A DNA stretch of 64,000 nt from Flavonifractor sp052065355 (lineage in GTDB: Bacteria; Bacillota; Clostridia; Oscillospirales; Oscillospiraceae): assembly GCF_052065355.1 (NCBI RefSeq), contig NZ_JBQHUF010000002.1, positions 208,254-272,253 on the forward strand, given 5' to 3'. A model generated the notes under the pieces. The model was not told the origin of the DNA. It was given only the letters and a program-made list of their open reading frames with translations, and searched no databases. Positions 26,058-34,344 of this stretch are shown here, piece by piece; positions within the stretch are counted from its first letter, which is position 1, and the number at the start of each line of letters is the position of its first letter. The position numbers and the translations under genes were made by a program.

Positions 26058-26355
26058 GCGCCTGTTTAGGGCGCATTGTGCGATGATGCGGGAGATTGCT
26101 CAGCAATGAGGTAACTTCCGCGGAGTATGTCCGAGCTAGAATCGGGCGGCTGAGGGATCCGTGCACGGCGTATATCGCCGCGCATGGAAAAAACCGGCCT
26201 GCTTGTGCCGGTTTTCTTCATGTCACGGAGTGATACGCACGGAAACGTGTACTGAAATCCCTCACCGTACGAAGCGAGGAAAACACCGCGCTGGAGCCCC
26301 GTGGACCCGGCGAAAGCGCACACCACTTCGTATGTTTTAAGGAGGAACAAACACC
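26058..26355 (+). promoter_or_regulatory. Structured leader of the S10 operon with internal terminator
   Basis: About 300 nt without a convincing gene. In order it shows a GCGCC/GGCGC hairpin at the RNA start, GCGGGAG with CTTCCGC near 26096-26121 enclosing TTGC-TCA-GCAA, a CGGCG/CGCCG hairpin at 26166-26180, an intrinsic terminator at 26190-26215, a CACG-GAAA-CGTG tetraloop hairpin near 26240, and a long-range TACGAAG/CTTCGTA stem (about 26268 with 26328). This resembles an autoregulated r-protein leader; the bound protein (L4 in E. coli) is not shown by the sequence. Confidence 0.6.
26190..26217 (+). terminator. Attenuator terminator in the S10 leader
   Basis: A 9-bp stem AAAACCGGC (26190-26198) with GCCGGTTTT (26207-26215), an 8-nt loop and a following T-rich stretch, 140 nt upstream of rpsJ. 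It would limit read-through into the operon. Confidence 0.75.
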
Positions 26356-26670
26356 ATGGCAGCTCAGAAAGAAATGATCCGCATTCGTCTGAAGGCCTAC
26401 GATCATCAGCTCATTGACCAGAGCGCTGAGAAGATCGTTGAGACCGCTAAGCGCACCGGCGCTTCCGTGTCCGGCCCCATCCCCCTGCCCACCAAGAAGG
26501 AAGTCGTCACCATCCTGCGGGCCGTCCACAAGTACAAGGACAGCCGTGAGCAGTTCGAGCGCCGCACTCACAAGCGCCTGATCGACATCCTGAAGCCCTC
26601 TCCCAAGACCGTCGAGGCCCTGATGAGCCTGGAGCTCCCCGCCGGTGTGGAGATCGAGATCAAGCTGTAA
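26356..26670 (+). CDS. rpsJ: 30S ribosomal protein S10
   Basis: The 104-aa S10 contains RIRLKAYDHQLIDQSAEKIV and SREQFERRTHKRLI. S10 sits in the 30S head and, with NusB, also serves in transcription antitermination. It is first in the supercluster and has AAGGAGG before ATG 26356. Confidence 0.99.
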   Translation: MAAQKEMIRIRLKAYDHQLIDQSAEKIVETAKRTGASVSGPIPLPTKKEVVTILRAVHKYKDSREQFERRTHKRLIDILKPSPKTVEALMSLELPAGVEIEIKL

Positions 26671-26705
26671 GAGACAGCGACATTCATTCCTTTGTTAGTA
26701 CCGCA

Positions 26706-26775
26706 GTCCGCCGCGTTTTGAGGCGGACGGGTCAAGTTGGCCGAGCAATACCAGCCAATGGGTAACTCGCCCAAC
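26706..26775 (+). promoter_or_regulatory. Two hairpins in the rpsJ-rplC spacer
   Basis: The 132-nt spacer is long for this operon. It holds GTCCGCC (26706-26712) with GGCGGAC (26722-26728), and a second stem of GTTGG-CGAG near 26736 with CTCG-CCAAC near 26766. No T tract follows either, so they look like RNA-processing or protein-binding structures rather than terminators. Confidence 0.5.
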
Positions 26776-26802
26776 CAATAACCTTAATAAGGAGGAAGAA
26801 AC

Positions 26803-27528
26803 ATGGAAAAGGCCATTATCGGCAAGAAGGTCGGCATGACGCAGATCTTTGACGCCGACGGCAAGGTCATCCCGGTTACCGTCATCGAGGCGGGCCCCTG
26901 CACCGTGGTGCAGAAGAAGACCGAGGAGAAGGACGGCTACAACGCCGTGCAGCTGGGCTACGAGGACGTAGCCGAGAAGAAGCTCACCAAGCCTGAGCTG
27001 GGTCACCTGAAGAAGGCTGGCGAGGCTCGCAAGCGCACCCTGAAGGAGTTCAAGCTGGCCAACTGCGACGCCCTGAACGTGGGCGACGAGGTGAAGGTCG
27101 ACGTGTTTGCCGAGGGCGACCGCGTGGACGTGACCGGCATCAGCAAGGGCCACGGCTACCAGGGCGTTATCAAGCGTCACGGCGCCGCCCGCCTGAAGGA
27201 ATCTCACGGTACCGGCCCTGTGCATCGTCACGCTGGTTCCATGGGCTCCAGCACCGATCCCTCCCGCATCTTCAAGGGTAAGATCGGCGCCGGCCAGATG
27301 GGTAACGAGCAGGTCACCGTCCTGAACCTGGACGTGATCAAGGTCGACACCGAGCTGGGCATCATCGCTGTCCGGGGCGCCATTCCCGGCCCCAAGGGCG
27401 GCATCGTGTATCTGCGCAACTCCGTCATCAACGTCAAGGAGAAGGGCGCCGCTGCCGGCATCTCCAGCAACCCGCAGAAGGCTTCCGCCCGCGTCAATCC
27501 CCAGAAGGCTTCCGCCCGTAACAAGTAA
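26803..27528 (+). CDS. rplC: 50S ribosomal protein L3
   Basis: The 241-aa L3 shows KKVGMTQIFDADGKVIPVT and the loop KGHGYQGVIKRHG that reaches toward the peptidyl transferase centre. The C-terminus is extended by two copies of NPQKASAR (about residues 225-240) that are not part of the standard L3 core. Confidence 0.98.
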   Translation: MEKAIIGKKVGMTQIFDADGKVIPVTVIEAGPCTVVQKKTEEKDGYNAVQLGYEDVAEKKLTKPELGHLKKAGEARKRTLKEFKLANCDALNVGDEVKVDVFAEGDRVDVTGISKGHGYQGVIKRHGAARLKESHGTGPVHRHAGSMGSSTDPSRIFKGKIGAGQMGNEQVTVLNLDVIKVDTELGIIAVRGAIPGPKGGIVYLRNSVINVKEKGAAAGISSNPQKASARVNPQKASARNK

Positions 27529-27545
27529 GAAAGGAGAGAACTCAA

Positions 27546-28166
27546 ATGCCTAAGGCAATTCTTGTGAATATGGCCGGCGCTCAGGTCGGCGAAGTGGAGC
27601 TCTCCGAAGCTGTGTTCGGGATCGAGCCCAACCAGACCGTTGTGCACGAGGTGGTCAAGAATCACCTGGCCAACTGCCGTCAGGGCACCCAGAGCGCTCT
27701 GACCCGCGCCGAGGTTTCCGGCGGCGGCATCAAGCCCTGGCGCCAGAAGGGCACCGGCCGTGCCCGTCAGGGTTCCACCCGCGCTCCCCAGTGGACTCAC
27801 GGTGGTATCGTTTTTGCTCCCAAGCCCCGCGATTACAGCTACGTGCTGAACAAGAAGGTCAAGCGTCTGGCCCTCAAGTCCGCCCTCTCCGCCAAGGCCG
27901 CCTCCGGCGACATCGTGGTGGTGGACGGCCTGAACCTGGACGAGGTCAAGACCAAGACCATGCAGGGCTTCCTGAACACTGTGGGCGCCAAGAAGGCCGT
28001 CATCGTCACCCCAGAGGTGAACGAGACCGTCATCAAGTCCGCCCGCAACATCCCCGGCGTGGTGACCACCACCGCCAAGATCCTCAGCGTTTACGACATT
28101 GTGAACGCCGGCAAGTTCATCGTTGACAAGGCGGCCCTGGCCGTCATCGAGGAGGTGTTCGCATAA
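27546..28166 (+). CDS. rplD: 50S ribosomal protein L4
   Basis: The 206-aa L4 contains the tunnel-lining loop GGGIKPWRQKGTGRARQGS. In E. coli L4 is the autoregulator of the S10 operon. The stop overlaps the rplW start by 1 nt (TAATG). Confidence 0.98.
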   Translation: MPKAILVNMAGAQVGEVELSEAVFGIEPNQTVVHEVVKNHLANCRQGTQSALTRAEVSGGGIKPWRQKGTGRARQGSTRAPQWTHGGIVFAPKPRDYSYVLNKKVKRLALKSALSAKAASGDIVVVDGLNLDEVKTKTMQGFLNTVGAKKAVIVTPEVNETVIKSARNIPGVVTTTAKILSVYDIVNAGKFIVDKAALAVIEEVFA

Positions 28167-28465
28167 TGGCTACCACCGCTTACGACATCATCAAGCGCCC
28201 CATCATCACCGAGCAGTCCATGGCTGAGACCGAGGCCAAGAAGTACACCTTCGAGGTGGCCAAGGACGCCAACAAGATCGAGATCGCCAAGGCGGTCGAG
28301 GAGATCTTCGGCGTGAAGGTGGCTAAGGTGAACACCCTGAACATGCAGGGTAAGGCCAAGCGCACCGGCCGCTTCCCCGCCGGCCGCCGGGCCAACTGGA
28401 AGAAGGCCATGGTCACCCTGACCGAGGACTCCAAGACCATCGAGTTCTTCGAGGGCATGGTGTAA
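28166..28465 (+). CDS. rplW: 50S ribosomal protein L23
   Basis: The 99-aa L23 has the typical start YDIIKRPIITEQSM and VNTLNMQGKAKRTG. L23 lies at the exit tunnel and docks trigger factor and SRP. It overlaps rplD by 1 nt. Confidence 0.98.
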   Translation: MATTAYDIIKRPIITEQSMAETEAKKYTFEVAKDANKIEIAKAVEEIFGVKVAKVNTLNMQGKAKRTGRFPAGRRANWKKAMVTLTEDSKTIEFFEGMV

Positions 28466-28480
28466 GGAGGAGAATGAGAA

Positions 28481-29314
28481 ATGGCGATCAAAACTTATAA
28501 GCCCACGACGCCCTCCCGCCGCCACATGACCGTGAGCGCCTTCGAGGGCATCGACAAGAAGGCTAAGCCCGAGCGCAGCCTGACTGAGAACCTGAAGAAG
28601 AACGCCGGCCGCAACAGCTACGGCCGCATCACCGTCCGCCACCGCGGCGGCGGCAACAAGAAGAAGTACCGCATCATCGACTTCAAGCGGGACAAAGAGG
28701 GAACTGCTACCGTTATCAACCTGCAGTACGATCCCAACCGCTCCGCCAACATCGCCCTGATCCAGTATGAGGACGGCGAGAAGCGTTATATCCTGGCTCC
28801 CGTGAACCTGAAGGCCGGCCACATCATCATGACCGGTCCCGACGCCGACATCCTGCCCGGCAACTGCCTGCCCATCGCCAACATCCCCGTGGGCGAAATG
28901 ATCCACTGCATCGAGCTGTACCCCGGCAAGGGCGCTCAGCTGGTGCGTGCCGCCGGCGAGGCTGCTCAGCTGATGGCTAAGGAGAACGGCATGGCTCAGG
29001 TCCGTCTGCCCTCCGGCGAGGTTCGCTACGTCCGCGAGGAGTGCAAGGCCACCATCGGTCAGGTTGGCAACACCGACTGGTCCAACATCCAGATCGGTAA
29101 GGCCGGCCGTAAGCGCCACATGGGTTGGCGGCCCACCGTCCGCGGCTCCGTCATGAACCCCAATGACCACCCCCACGGCGGCGGCGAGGGCAAGAGCCCT
29201 GTCGGTCGTCCCGGCCCTGTTACTCCTTGGGGCAAGCCTGCTATGGGTTACAAGACCCGCAAGCTGAAGAACCGCACCGAGAAGTTCATCGTCAAGCACC
29301 GCAACGCGAAGTAA
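28481..29314 (+). CDS. rplB: 50S ribosomal protein L2
   Basis: The 277-aa L2 shows IKTYKPTTPSRRHMTVS and the C-terminal GVVMNPNDHPHGGGEGK-like segment (VMNPNDHPHGGGEGKSPVG) with the His linked to peptidyl transfer. GGAGG precedes ATG 28481. Confidence 0.99.
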   Translation: MAIKTYKPTTPSRRHMTVSAFEGIDKKAKPERSLTENLKKNAGRNSYGRITVRHRGGGNKKKYRIIDFKRDKEGTATVINLQYDPNRSANIALIQYEDGEKRYILAPVNLKAGHIIMTGPDADILPGNCLPIANIPVGEMIHCIELYPGKGAQLVRAAGEAAQLMAKENGMAQVRLPSGEVRYVREECKATIGQVGNTDWSNIQIGKAGRKRHMGWRPTVRGSVMNPNDHPHGGGEGKSPVGRPGPVTPWGKPAMGYKTRKLKNRTEKFIVKHRNAK

Positions 29315-29329
29315 GGGAGGCAGTAAAAG

Positions 29330-29602
29330 ATGAGCAGAAGTATCAAGAAAGGCCCCTTTTGCGCTCCCGAGCTGCTGAAGCGGGTCGACGAAATGAATCA
29401 GACCGGCGAGAAGAAGGTTCTGAAGACCTGGAGCCGCGCCTCCACCATCTTCCCCTCCTTCGTCGGACACACCTTTGCCGTGCACGACGGCCGCAAGCAC
29501 GTTCCCGTCTATGTGACTGAGGATATGGTTGGCCACAAGCTGGGCGAGTTCGCCCCCACCCGTACCTTCCGCGGCCACGCCGGCGCCAAGTCTGGTAAGT
29601 AA
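29330..29602 (+). CDS. rpsS: 30S ribosomal protein S19
   Basis: The 90-aa S19 shows SRSIKKGPFCAPELL, TWSRASTIFPSFVGHTFAVH and GEFAPTRTFRGHAG. It lies in the 30S head next to S13. Confidence 0.99.
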   Translation: MSRSIKKGPFCAPELLKRVDEMNQTGEKKVLKTWSRASTIFPSFVGHTFAVHDGRKHVPVYVTEDMVGHKLGEFAPTRTFRGHAGAKSGK

Positions 29603-29616
29603 GGAGGAGAGAGAAC

Positions 29617-29949
29617 ATGGAAGCAAAAGCACATCTGAGATATGCCCGTATCTCTCCCCGTAAGGTCCAGGTCGTGTGCGACCTGATCCGCGGCAAGAGC
29701 GTGGCCCAGGCCAACGCCATCCTGATGGCGACTCCCAAGGCTGCCTCCGAGCTGCTGCTGAAGCTCCTCAAGAGCGCCGCGTCCAACGCGGAGAACAACC
29801 ACCAGATGGACCCCGAGAAGCTGTACGTTTCCCAGGTGTTCGCCTGCCCTGGCCCCATCATCAAGCGGATGCGTCCCCGGGCTCAGGGCCGCGCCTATCG
29901 GATCAACAAGCGCACTTCTCACATCACCATCGCGGTGGCTGAGCGCTAA
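29617..29949 (+). CDS. rplV: 50S ribosomal protein L22
   Basis: The 110-aa L22 shows RYARISPRKVQVVCDLIRGK and the tunnel hairpin region GPIIKRMRPRAQGRAYRI, the site of macrolide resistance changes in other species. Confidence 0.99.
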   Translation: MEAKAHLRYARISPRKVQVVCDLIRGKSVAQANAILMATPKAASELLLKLLKSAASNAENNHQMDPEKLYVSQVFACPGPIIKRMRPRAQGRAYRINKRTSHITIAVAER

Positions 29950-29964
29950 GGGAGGAGGAAGAAT

Positions 29965-30834
29965 ATGGGACAGAAAGTGAATCCCCACGGCCTGCGCGTG
30001 GGCGTCATTAAGGACTGGGACTCCCGCTGGTATGCCCGCAACGAGAAGGTGGGCGACCTGCTGGTGGAGGACAAGAAGATCCGGGACTACCTGAAGAAGA
30101 CCCTGTATTCCGCCGGTATCCCCAAGATTGAGATCGAGCGTGACAACGCCAAGGTGCGCATCTACCTGCACTGCGCCCGTCCCGGCGTGGTCATCGGCAA
30201 GGGCGGCGAGGCTATCGAGGCCCTGCGCCTGAAGCTGGAGAAGATGCTGGGCAAGGCTGTTGCCCTGAACATCGTCGAGGTCAAGAGCCCCGACATGGAC
30301 GCCCAGCTGGTGGCTGAGAACATCGCCCAGCAGCTGGAGAAGCGCATCGGCTTCCGCCGCGCTATGAAGAACGCCATGGGCCGCGCCATGCGGATGGGCG
30401 CCCGGGGCATCAAGACTCAGGTGTCCGGCCGTCTGGGCGGCGCCGAGATCGCCCGCACCGAGCACTATCACGACGGCACCATTCCCCTGCAGACCCTGCG
30501 CGCCGATATCGACTACGGCTTCGCTGAGGCTGCCACCACCTACGGCCGCATCGGCGTGAAGGTGTGGATCTACAAGGGCGAGGTGCTGACTCAGACCCTG
30601 CGCACCACCCCCCGCACCCTGGACACCAAGAACTTCAAGGAGCGCTCCGACCGTCCCCGCCGCGACCGTCGCGACGGCGACCGTAAGGGCGGCTTCAACC
30701 GCAACGGCGGCGGCTTCAACCGCGGCGCCGGCCGTCCCCAGGGCGGCTACAACAACAACCGTCCCCAGGGCGGCTTCAACCGGCCCCAGGGCGGCGCCCG
30801 TCCTGCTGCTCCCAAGGAAGGAGGATCCAACTAA
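29965..30834 (+). CDS. rpsC: 30S ribosomal protein S3 with long Gly/Arg/Asn-rich tail
   Basis: This 289-aa S3 has the N-terminal domain (GQKVNPHGLRVGVIKDWDS), a KH domain (GVVIGKGGEAIEALRLKLE) and the S3 C-terminal domain ending near EVLTQTLRTTPR. About 65 extra residues follow, made of Arg/Asp, then Gly-Phe-Asn-Arg and Pro-Gln-Gly repeats (GGFNRNGGGFNRGAGRPQGG). Typical S3 is 210-230 aa. The stop overlaps the rplP start (TAATG). Confidence 0.97.
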   Translation: MGQKVNPHGLRVGVIKDWDSRWYARNEKVGDLLVEDKKIRDYLKKTLYSAGIPKIEIERDNAKVRIYLHCARPGVVIGKGGEAIEALRLKLEKMLGKAVALNIVEVKSPDMDAQLVAENIAQQLEKRIGFRRAMKNAMGRAMRMGARGIKTQVSGRLGGAEIARTEHYHDGTIPLQTLRADIDYGFAEAATTYGRIGVKVWIYKGEVLTQTLRTTPRTLDTKNFKERSDRPRRDRRDGDRKGGFNRNGGGFNRGAGRPQGGYNNNRPQGGFNRPQGGARPAAPKEGGSN

Positions 30835-31268
30835 TGCTGCTGCCTAAGAGAGTGAAATATCGCCGCGTGCACCGTGGCCGCCTGAAGGGCAAGGCCATGC
30901 GCGGCAACACCGTGACTTACGGTGATTTTGGCCTGCAGGCCACCGAGCCCAGCTGGATCACCAGCAACCAGATCGAGGCCGCTCGTATCGCCATGACTCG
31001 TTACACCAAGCGTGGCGGTAAGGTGTGGATCAAGATCTTCCCCGATAAGCCCATCACCGAGAAGCCCGCTGAGACCCGCATGGGTTCCGGTAAGGGTTCT
31101 CCCGAGTACTGGGTGGCCGTGGTTAAGCCCGGCCGTGTGATGTTCGAGATCGCCGGCGTCTCCGAGGAGATCGCCCGCGAGGCCCTGCGTCTCGCTTCCC
31201 ACAAGCTGCCTGTCAAGTGCAAGATTGTGGCGAAGGAGACCGCCGAGACCGAGAATGGTGGTGAATGA
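30834..31268 (+). CDS. rplP: 50S ribosomal protein L16
   Basis: The 144-aa L16 shows MLLPKRVKYRRVHRGRLKGK and RMGSGKGSPEYWVAVVKPGR. It contacts the A-site tRNA region. It overlaps rpsC by 1 nt and rpmC by 4 nt. Confidence 0.99.
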   Translation: MLLPKRVKYRRVHRGRLKGKAMRGNTVTYGDFGLQATEPSWITSNQIEAARIAMTRYTKRGGKVWIKIFPDKPITEKPAETRMGSGKGSPEYWVAVVKPGRVMFEIAGVSEEIAREALRLASHKLPVKCKIVAKETAETENGGE

Positions 31269-31468
31269 AGATGAAGGCTACTGAAATCCGTAAGATGAGC
31301 GCCGCCGAGCTGGAGAACAAGCTGGGCGACCTGAAGAAGGATCTCTTCCAGCTGCGTCTTCAGCACGCCACCAATCAGCTGGAGAATCCGGTGAAGATCG
31401 CTGAGGTCAAGCGGGACATCGCCCGCGTGAAGACCATCATCCGTGAGCAGCAGCTCGCAGGCCGATAA
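31265..31468 (+). CDS. rpmC: 50S ribosomal protein L29
   Basis: The 67-aa L29 shows KATEIRKMSAAELENKLGDL and LFQLRLQHATNQLENP. The ATG at 31265 overlaps the rplP stop; ATG 31271 is an alternative. L29 forms a coiled helix near the tunnel exit. Confidence 0.97.
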   Translation: MKMKATEIRKMSAAELENKLGDLKKDLFQLRLQHATNQLENPVKIAEVKRDIARVKTIIREQQLAGR

Positions 31469-31485
31469 GAAGGAGGAACTAGGAC

Positions 31486-31746
31486 ATGGAAAACAGAACT
31501 TCTTCCCGCAAGACCAGAGTCGGCCTGGTAGTCTCCGATAAGATGGACAAGACCGTGGTGGTGGCCATCGCCGACCGTGTGGCCCACCCCCTGTACAAGA
31601 AGATCGTCAAGAGCACCTACAAGCTGAAGGCTCACGACGAGAAGAACGAGTGTGGCATCGGCGACCGCGTGCGGGTCATGGAGACCCGGCCCCTGTCCAA
31701 GGACAAGCGGTGGCGCGTCGTTGAGATCATCGAAAAGGCGAAGTAA
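31486..31746 (+). CDS. rpsQ: 30S ribosomal protein S17
   Basis: The 86-aa S17 shows RKTRVGLVVSDKMDKTVVVA and CGIGDRVRVMETRPLSKDKR. It is an OB-fold protein binding 16S rRNA. AAGGAGG precedes the ATG. Confidence 0.98.
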   Translation: MENRTSSRKTRVGLVVSDKMDKTVVVAIADRVAHPLYKKIVKSTYKLKAHDEKNECGIGDRVRVMETRPLSKDKRWRVVEIIEKAK

Positions 31747-31758
31747 GGAGGTGTCGGT

Positions 31759-32127
31759 ATGATTCAGCAGGAGAGCTATCTGAAGGTTGCCGACAACACC
31801 GGCGCCAAAGAGATCAAGACCATCCGCGTGTTGGGTGGTTCCAGCCGCAAGTTCGGCAACATCGGCGATGTGATCGTCGCTTCCGTCCGCAAGGCTCAGC
31901 CCGGCGGCACCGTGAAGAAGGGCGAGGTCGTGAAGGCTGTTATCGTCCGCTCTGTGAAGGGTGTGCGCCGCAGCGACGGCAGCTATGTCCGCTTTGACGA
32001 GAACGCCGCCGTCCTGATCAAGGACGACAAGAATCCCCGCGGTACCCGTATCTTTGGGCCCGTGGCCCGCGAGCTGCGCGACAAGGATTATATGAAGATC
32101 CTGTCTCTGGCTCCCGAAGTGCTGTAA
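31759..32127 (+). CDS. rplN: 50S ribosomal protein L14
   Basis: The 122-aa L14 begins MIQQESYLKVADNTGAKEI and has GSYVRFDENAAVLI and RIFGPVARELRDKDYMKI. It is an intersubunit-face protein that contacts 16S rRNA. Confidence 0.99.
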   Translation: MIQQESYLKVADNTGAKEIKTIRVLGGSSRKFGNIGDVIVASVRKAQPGGTVKKGEVVKAVIVRSVKGVRRSDGSYVRFDENAAVLIKDDKNPRGTRIFGPVARELRDKDYMKILSLAPEVL

Positions 32128-32143
32128 GGGGGTAGGAGTAGAC

Positions 32144-32461
32144 ATGAATAAGATGAGCATTCGTAAGGACGACCTGGTGGTCGTTCTGTCCGGCAAGGAC
32201 AAGGGCAAGCAGGGCAAGGTCCTGGAGGTCATGCCCAAGGAGGGCAAGGTCGTCGTGGAGAAGGTCAACATCGTCTCCCGTCACCAGAAGCCCCGCAAGC
32301 AGGGCGAGCAGGGCGGCATCATGAAGAAGGAAGCCCCCATCTACGCCTGCAAGGTGCAGCGCGTCTGCCCCAAGTGCAACAAGCCCACCCGGCCCGCTCA
32401 CAAGCTGCTGGCCGACGGCAAGAAGGTCCGCGTCTGCAAGAAGTGCGGCGCCGAAATCTGA
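32144..32461 (+). CDS. rplX: 50S ribosomal protein L24
   Basis: The 105-aa L24 has a KOW motif (VVLSGKDKGKQGKVLEVMPK). The C-terminus has a CPKCNKPT / CKKCG pair able to bind zinc. ATG 32144 is favoured over the nearby ATG 32153 by the position of its ribosome site. Confidence 0.98.
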   Translation: MNKMSIRKDDLVVVLSGKDKGKQGKVLEVMPKEGKVVVEKVNIVSRHQKPRKQGEQGGIMKKEAPIYACKVQRVCPKCNKPTRPAHKLLADGKKVRVCKKCGAEI

Positions 32462-32480
32462 GAGAGGAGGAGTATAGACA

Positions 32481-33035
32481 ATGGCTGATAAGAAAGTGCC
32501 CAACCTGAAGGCCAAGTACCAGGCCGAGGTCGCTCCTGCTCTGATGCAGAAGTTCGGTTACAAGAGCGTCATGGAGATCCCCAAGATCGACAAGATCGTG
32601 GTCAACTGCGGCTGCGGCGAGGCTCGGGACAACTCCAAGGTGCTGGAGGCCGTCGTGGGCGATCTGACCAAGATCACCGGCCAGAAGGCCATCATCACCA
32701 AGGCTAAGAAGTCCGTGGCTAACTTCAAGCTGCGTGAGGGTATGCCCATCGGCGCCAAGGTCACCCTGCGTGCCGACCGTATGTGGGAGTTCCTGGACCG
32801 CCTGTTCAACGTGGCCCTGCCCCGCGTGCGTGACTTCCGGGGCATCAACGGCAACTCTTTCGATGGCCGCGGCAACTACGCCCTGGGCATCAAGGAGCAG
32901 CTGATCTTCCCCGAGATCGAGTACGACAAGATCGACAAGATCCGCGGCCTGGACGTGGTCATCTGCACCACCGCCAAGACCGACGAAGAGGCCAAGGAAC
33001 TGCTGACTCTGATCGGCGCTCCCTTTGCCCGGTAA
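32481..33035 (+). CDS. rplE: 50S ribosomal protein L5
   Basis: The 184-aa L5 binds 5S rRNA in the central protuberance. Visible segments are KFGYKSVMEIPKIDKIVVNC, KLREGMPIGAKVTLR and GNYALGIKEQLIFPEIEYDK. Confidence 0.99.
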   Translation: MADKKVPNLKAKYQAEVAPALMQKFGYKSVMEIPKIDKIVVNCGCGEARDNSKVLEAVVGDLTKITGQKAIITKAKKSVANFKLREGMPIGAKVTLRADRMWEFLDRLFNVALPRVRDFRGINGNSFDGRGNYALGIKEQLIFPEIEYDKIDKIRGLDVVICTTAKTDEEAKELLTLIGAPFAR

Positions 33036-33049
33036 AGGAGGAGAACGAA

Positions 33050-33235
33050 ATGGCTAAGAAGTCTATGATCCTGAAGCAGCAGGCGGAGCCCAAGTTCTCC
33101 ACCCGCCGCTACAACCGCTGCAAGATCTGCGGCCGTCCCCACGCCTACCTGCGGGACTACGGCATCTGCCGTATCTGCTTCCGCGAGCTGGCTTACAAGG
33201 GTCAGATTCCCGGTGTCAAGAAGGCGAGCTGGTAA
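33050..33235 (+). CDS. rpsN: 30S ribosomal protein S14, zinc-binding type
   Basis: The 61-aa S14 is the short type Z form. Its zinc motif is CKICGRPHAYLRDYGICRIC, typical of Firmicutes, which avoids a separate zinc-independent paralogue here. Confidence 0.98.
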   Translation: MAKKSMILKQQAEPKFSTRRYNRCKICGRPHAYLRDYGICRICFRELAYKGQIPGVKKASW

Positions 33236-33290
33236 ATCCAGCCCGCCTCTTGGCCGGTAATTTGATAAATTTCCCCAGCCGGCGTGCAAT

Positions 33291-33344
33291 AGGTCGCAGC
33301 TGCCTAACTGCGATACCTTGCCGCTGATACGGGCAAAGCCCGTA
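33291..33344 (+). promoter_or_regulatory. Candidate S8-type regulatory hairpins before rpsH
   Basis: The 131-nt rpsN-rpsH spacer has a stem AGGT-CGCAG (33291-33299) with CTGCG-(AT)-ACCT (33308-33318), then a perfect TACGGGC/GCCCGTA hairpin (33328-33344) just before AAAAGGAGG. S8 autoregulates the spc operon in E. coli by binding an rRNA-like helix, so this may be a mimic; that is inference. Confidence 0.45.
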
Positions 33345-33366
33345 ATTCTAAAAGGAGGTAAACATC

Positions 33367-33765
33367 ATGCATATCACCGATCCCATTGCGGATATGCTCA
33401 CCCGCATCCGCAACGCGAACAGCGCCAAGCATGACACCGTGGACGTCCCCGCGTCCAACATGAAGAAGTCCATCGCGCAGATCCTGCTGGACGAAGGCTA
33501 TATCAAGAACTTCCAGCTCATCGACGACGGCACTCAGGGCGTGATCCGCATCACCCTGAAGTACAACCCCGGCAAGGAGAAGGTCATCACTGGCCTGCGC
33601 CGCGTTTCCAAGCCCGGCCTGCGTGTATATGCCGGTGCTGACGAGCTGCCCCGGGTTCTCCACGGCCTGGGCATCGCCATCGTGTCCACTTCCAAGGGCG
33701 TCATGACCGACAAGGCTGCCCGTGCGCAGCACGTCGGCGGTGAGGTCCTGGCGTTTGTCTGGTAA
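33367..33765 (+). CDS. rpsH: 30S ribosomal protein S8
   Basis: The 132-aa S8 shows ITDPIADMLTRIRNANSAKH and the C-terminal GLGIAIVSTSKGVMTDKAA. It binds the central domain of 16S rRNA. Confidence 0.99.
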   Translation: MHITDPIADMLTRIRNANSAKHDTVDVPASNMKKSIAQILLDEGYIKNFQLIDDGTQGVIRITLKYNPGKEKVITGLRRVSKPGLRVYAGADELPRVLHGLGIAIVSTSKGVMTDKAARAQHVGGEVLAFVW

Positions 33766-33781
33766 GGAGGGAGAGTAGAAA

Positions 33782-34330
33782 ATGTCTCGAATCGGAAGAA
33801 TGCCGATCTCCATCCCCGCCGGTGTGGACGTGAAGATCGAAGCCGGTAACCTGATTACCGTGAAGGGGCCCAAGGGCACTCTGACCCAGCAGCTCCACCC
33901 CAACATGACCATCACCCAGGAGGGCGATGTGATTCATGTGACTCGTCCCAATGACGAGAAGGAAAACCGCAGCCTCCACGGCCTGACCCGCACCCTGCTG
34001 CACAACATGATCGTGGGCGTCACCGAGGGCTTCAAGAAGGAGCTGGACGTGAACGGTGTTGGTTACCGTGTGGCCAAGGAAGGCAACAAGCTGGTTATGA
34101 ACCTGGGCTTCTCCCATCAGGTCACCATGGAGGAGATCGATGGCATCAGCATCGAGGTTCCCAGCGCCAACAAGATCGTCATCAGCGGCGTCGACAAGCA
34201 GAAGGTGGGCCAGTTTGCCGCCGAAGTGCGTGAGAAGCGTCCCCCCGAGCCTTACAAGGGCAAGGGCATCAAATACACTGACGAGGTCATCCGCCGCAAG
34301 GAAGGCAAGACCGGCGTCAAGAAGAAATAA
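33782..34330 (+). CDS. rplF: 50S ribosomal protein L6
   Basis: The 182-aa L6 shows SRIGRMPISIPAGVDVKIE, GPKGTLTQQL and the C-terminal signature PPEPYKGKGIKYTDEVIRRK. It lies near the sarcin-ricin loop. Confidence 0.99.
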   Translation: MSRIGRMPISIPAGVDVKIEAGNLITVKGPKGTLTQQLHPNMTITQEGDVIHVTRPNDEKENRSLHGLTRTLLHNMIVGVTEGFKKELDVNGVGYRVAKEGNKLVMNLGFSHQVTMEEIDGISIEVPSANKIVISGVDKQKVGQFAAEVREKRPPEPYKGKGIKYTDEVIRRKEGKTGVKKK

Positions 34331-34344
34331 GGAGGTGTGCCACT

